Under the pieces are notes generated by a model. It had not been told where the DNA came from. It did not search any database and saw only the letters and a list, made by a program, of their open reading frames with translations. This document shows, one piece after another, positions 3,643 to 5,826 of a stretch of DNA of 5,826 nucleotides. The stretch lies in contig CANQHW010000075.1 in assembly GCA_947623855.1 (NCBI GenBank), positions 1-5,826 of the forward strand, given 5' to 3'. Position 1 is the first letter of the stretch, and every line of letters starts with the position of its first letter. Made by a program: the position numbers and the translations under genes. The stretch is from an uncultured Bacilli bacterium. Its GTDB lineage: Bacteria > Bacillota_I > Bacilli_A > RF39 > UBA660.

Positions 3643-5826
3643 TTAACCTTCATTTTCTGTAGCATCTAATTCGAAGTTAATAGTTATTGATCCATGCCCT
3701 TCAACATATATAGTTTGTTTAACTTTATGATCATATTTAGTTTCATCATCATAAGCTGCTCCAGCATTATAGTCTAAATAAACTCCATATGTATAAACAT
3801 TATTATCAATATTACCAGCTATAGTATCTAATGCAACATTACCGTATTGATCATAAATATAAATATTACCATCAGTAATTGCATTATTACCATCATAAAG
3901 TTTCATTACTATAGCGTGCTTACCATGACCAGATTTTAATTTAATAGTGTACTCACCATTTTCATTTAAAGTAGCATTTAAATCAGCAGCATAGCCATCT
4001 TGTTTAAAGACAACTTTAATGTCACCACTTTCAGGGTCAAGATTTTTGATAGATAATTTTTTATCTACTGGAGTTAAACCAGTATTAATCGTATATACAC
4101 AGCCATCATATTTAACTTCTATAACACTACTAGAATTTTTAACAGCAGCAACAGTTAATTCAGCAGTAGCAACATACAATACCTCGTCTTTTACATAGAA
4201 TACTGGTAAATTTAAGAAAACATTATTACCAATACCAGTTTTATGAGGTGTATTATCATATTCCTCATTATTAATTAAAATGCTATCTATATTAGAATTA
4301 GCAACCCTAGCAACTTTGGTATAAACTTTTGCAAATGTTGTCTCATCTAATTCATTTAACTCAATTAAATCTATAGCACCACCTTGGGTATTTTGTTTTT
4401 TATTATTATATTCAGTATTTAAATTATTTAAAGCAGTTGCATTCTCACTTTGTGTATAAACTACTTCATCAGTTGTTTTATCATCAGTTGTTTCAATAAC
4501 ATAGTCAACTTTTAATTCATTAACTACAGCTCTCGAACTACCATATTCAACATGCTTATCAGCAGGAATTCCATTTCCAGTATTAGCTTTAATATCAGCT
4601 TTAATACTTTCAATTAACCCATTATTTATAACAACCTCAAAATTACATTGTTTATTAAATAAATCTTTATCAAAAGTTATTCCATTAGTATATTTAGCTA
4701 AGGCAGCATTTAAGTTAGACTTATTAACTGAAACAATTAAACATTTTTTACCTTCAACTTGAGTAGAACATGTCTTAGCAGTAGTAACAGTTTCGTCAGT
4801 AATAATTTTAAACCAATTAATCTTATATTGAACTTCGCTAGTTAATATACGTTCACCTGTAGTAATTGTTGTATTATCAGTAACATTTAAGCCTTTAACT
4901 TCGGTATTGCGATACGCTGTAATAAATTCACCTAACATATCAAGCTTAACATCGCTAAAATCAAAATATAATGTTTGTTTATCATATTCTACCTTAGCAG
5001 TACCTTCACTATATTCAATTTCCATAGTAATTAATGTGTTTTTAAGTTTTTTATTTTCGGTAGCTATTTCATGTAAAATATTTATGTAACCTGTACTATC
5101 AATTTCTTTAAATTCTTTTGAATTTTCTTCTCTCGTATATGAAACTGAATTATCACCATTTGTAGCTTTAAGTGTTATTTTGCTAATAGCTTTTGGATTA
5201 CTTACTTTAACACTAAATGGAACACTATATGTCTTGTGAGGTTCACCATAGTAGTCAACTGTTTGTTCATTAGCAAAACCTTTTGCTTTATATACAGTTC
5301 TACCAGTTAAATCTTTAGTTTCAACTATATCGATTTTTCCACTAGTTTCATAGTCGTAGCCCTCGTAACCATTTTCAAATAATTTAGCAACTTCCTCGCT
5401 AATATTTTCAACACTTGTTTTAGTTTCTCCGTGTAAAGTAACACCAGTATAATCAACTAAATAGGAAACTTTATTATGTTCTGAGCCGTATTCAACATCA
5501 ACTCTTGCATATCTATATTGAGGATCAGCTACAACATGAGTAATTACGTCTTCACTATAATCAGGATCAGTTAATCTTGTCTCATCAATAGATGTAACCA
5601 CACTATTTTCTTGTATGGCACCTTGACTATCAACTCCATTAGTAATTGTGATCATAGTTCCAGCTGGAACTCTTTTTAATAATGGATTGATATTTGCATC
5701 AAAATTAGCTTTCGCAATATAAGCAAAGAAGAATTTTTCAGAAGAATCAAATCCTAAAGATTCATCAAGTGTTTGTTCATATAAATCACCGATTACGGTA
5801 AATTTTTTAGCAAATGTAGCATCTCC
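3643..5826 (-). CDS. Large beta-rich, probably secreted or surface protein, 5' end cut by window
   Basis: The frame has no stop from the TAA at 3645-3643 up to base 5826, giving 727 visible residues. The ATG at 5655 is internal: the 57 codons upstream are open and protein-like (GDATFAKKF, LLKRVPAGT), and no ribosome binding site precedes it. Numbering is from the first visible residue. The sequence is rich in Thr, Val, Asn, Asp and Tyr in alternating, strand-like patterns, with no visible-part membrane helix and few cysteines (C353, C362, C394, C576). About 592-667 looks like an Ig-like sandwich (LSIKNLDPESGDIKVVF, ENGEYTIKL, IYIYDQYGNV). About 196-240 (SVPFSVKVSNPKAISKITL) may be another. 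No enzyme motif is visible. The C-terminus (FELDATENEG) has no LPXTG, hydrophobic tail or obvious cell-wall repeat, so any anchoring must be N-terminal. By eye it is less AT-rich than the genes downstream. I do not recognise a family. Confidence 0.85.
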   Translation of the reverse strand, partial: GDATFAKKFTVIGDLYEQTLDESLGFDSSEKFFFAYIAKANFDANINPLLKRVPAGTMITITNGVDSQGAIQENSVVTSIDETRLTDPDYSEDVITHVVADPQYRYARVDVEYGSEHNKVSYLVDYTGVTLHGETKTSVENISEEVAKLFENGYEGYDYETSGKIDIVETKDLTGRTVYKAKGFANEQTVDYYGEPHKTYSVPFSVKVSNPKAISKITLKATNGDNSVSYTREENSKEFKEIDSTGYINILHEIATENKKLKNTLITMEIEYSEGTAKVEYDKQTLYFDFSDVKLDMLGEFITAYRNTEVKGLNVTDNTTITTGERILTSEVQYKINWFKIITDETVTTAKTCSTQVEGKKCLIVSVNKSNLNAALAKYTNGITFDKDLFNKQCNFEVVINNGLIESIKADIKANTGNGIPADKHVEYGSSRAVVNELKVDYVIETTDDKTTDEVVYTQSENATALNNLNTEYNNKKQNTQGGAIDLIELNELDETTFAKVYTKVARVANSNIDSILINNEEYDNTPHKTGIGNNVFLNLPVFYVKDEVLYVATAELTVAAVKNSSSVIEVKYDGCVYTINTGLTPVDKKLSIKNLDPESGDIKVVFKQDGYAADLNATLNENGEYTIKLKSGHGKHAIVMKLYDGNNAITDGNIYIYDQYGNVALDTIAGNIDNNVYTYGVYLDYNAGAAYDDETKYDHKVKQTIYVEGHGSITINFELDATENEG

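Noticed and set aside
4907..5089. Plus-strand open frame of 60 codons
   Set aside because: It lies wholly inside the large minus-strand gene, has no ribosome binding site, and its hydrophobic translation is what the complement of strand-rich coding sequence often gives.
1..5826. Mycoplasma-type genetic code with TGA as Trp
   Set aside because: Trp is written as TGG in the genes checked, all four visible stops are TAA or TAG, and no gene is split at an in-frame TGA.
3643..5826. Phage tail or adhesin module
   Set aside because: The product is beta-rich, but no phage gene, collagen-like repeat, LPXTG or other anchoring signal is present and the neighbours are envelope genes.
1..5826. CRISPR array, insertion sequence, tRNA or rRNA gene, riboswitch
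   Set aside because: No regularly spaced direct repeats, transposase-like frame, cloverleaf with CCA end or recognisable conserved aptamer was found, and every gap between genes is under 90 bases.

Overview
This is an AT-rich window in which every convincing gene lies on the minus strand. Strong AGGAGG-type ribosome binding sites, a textbook sigma-A-type promoter, simple hairpin-plus-T-run terminators and a Gram-positive style lipoprotein signal point to a low-GC member of the Bacillota. The gene types, especially the thioredoxin/DsbD-like membrane protein and the membrane-anchored WG-repeat protein, fit uncultured Bacilli of the gut (RF39/Erysipelotrichales-like). That placement is inference. 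TGG codes Trp and the stops seen are TAA or TAG, so nothing demands a Mycoplasma-type code.

In transcription order (high to low coordinates): (1) 5826-3643 is the 3' part of a large, beta-rich, probably surface or secreted protein. Its frame is open to the window edge, so the first ATG (5655) is internal. (2) 3642-3555 is an intergenic stretch with a long imperfect palindrome. (3) 3554-2439 encodes a protein with a signal peptide, a thioredoxin-like domain with a CxxC motif, and six membrane segments that resemble a DsbD/CcdA-like family. Both expected membrane-embedded redox cysteines are missing. (4) 2427-2071 encodes a small lipoprotein with four extra cysteines. It is tightly coupled to gene 3, its Shine-Dalgarno overlapping the gene 3 stop. 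(5) 2069-2014 is a compact terminator/promoter junction where the terminator T tract runs into a perfect -35. (6) 1987-1100 is an unrecognised protein with a central two-helix membrane hairpin between helical, charged arms, ending in a terminator that contains its stop codon. (7) 1045-1 is a membrane-anchored protein with a WG-repeat-like segment, cut off at its 3' end by the window.

The genes share a cell-envelope theme: four of the five products are predicted to be anchored in or exported across the membrane, and the fifth is probably exported. The best-supported functional unit is the thioredoxin-like membrane protein with the cysteine-rich lipoprotein, which suggests extracytoplasmic thiol chemistry. 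The likely loss of the membrane redox pair is the most notable observation. There is no RNA gene, CRISPR array, insertion sequence or phage module that I can support, and no gene-free stretch is longer than about 90 bases.
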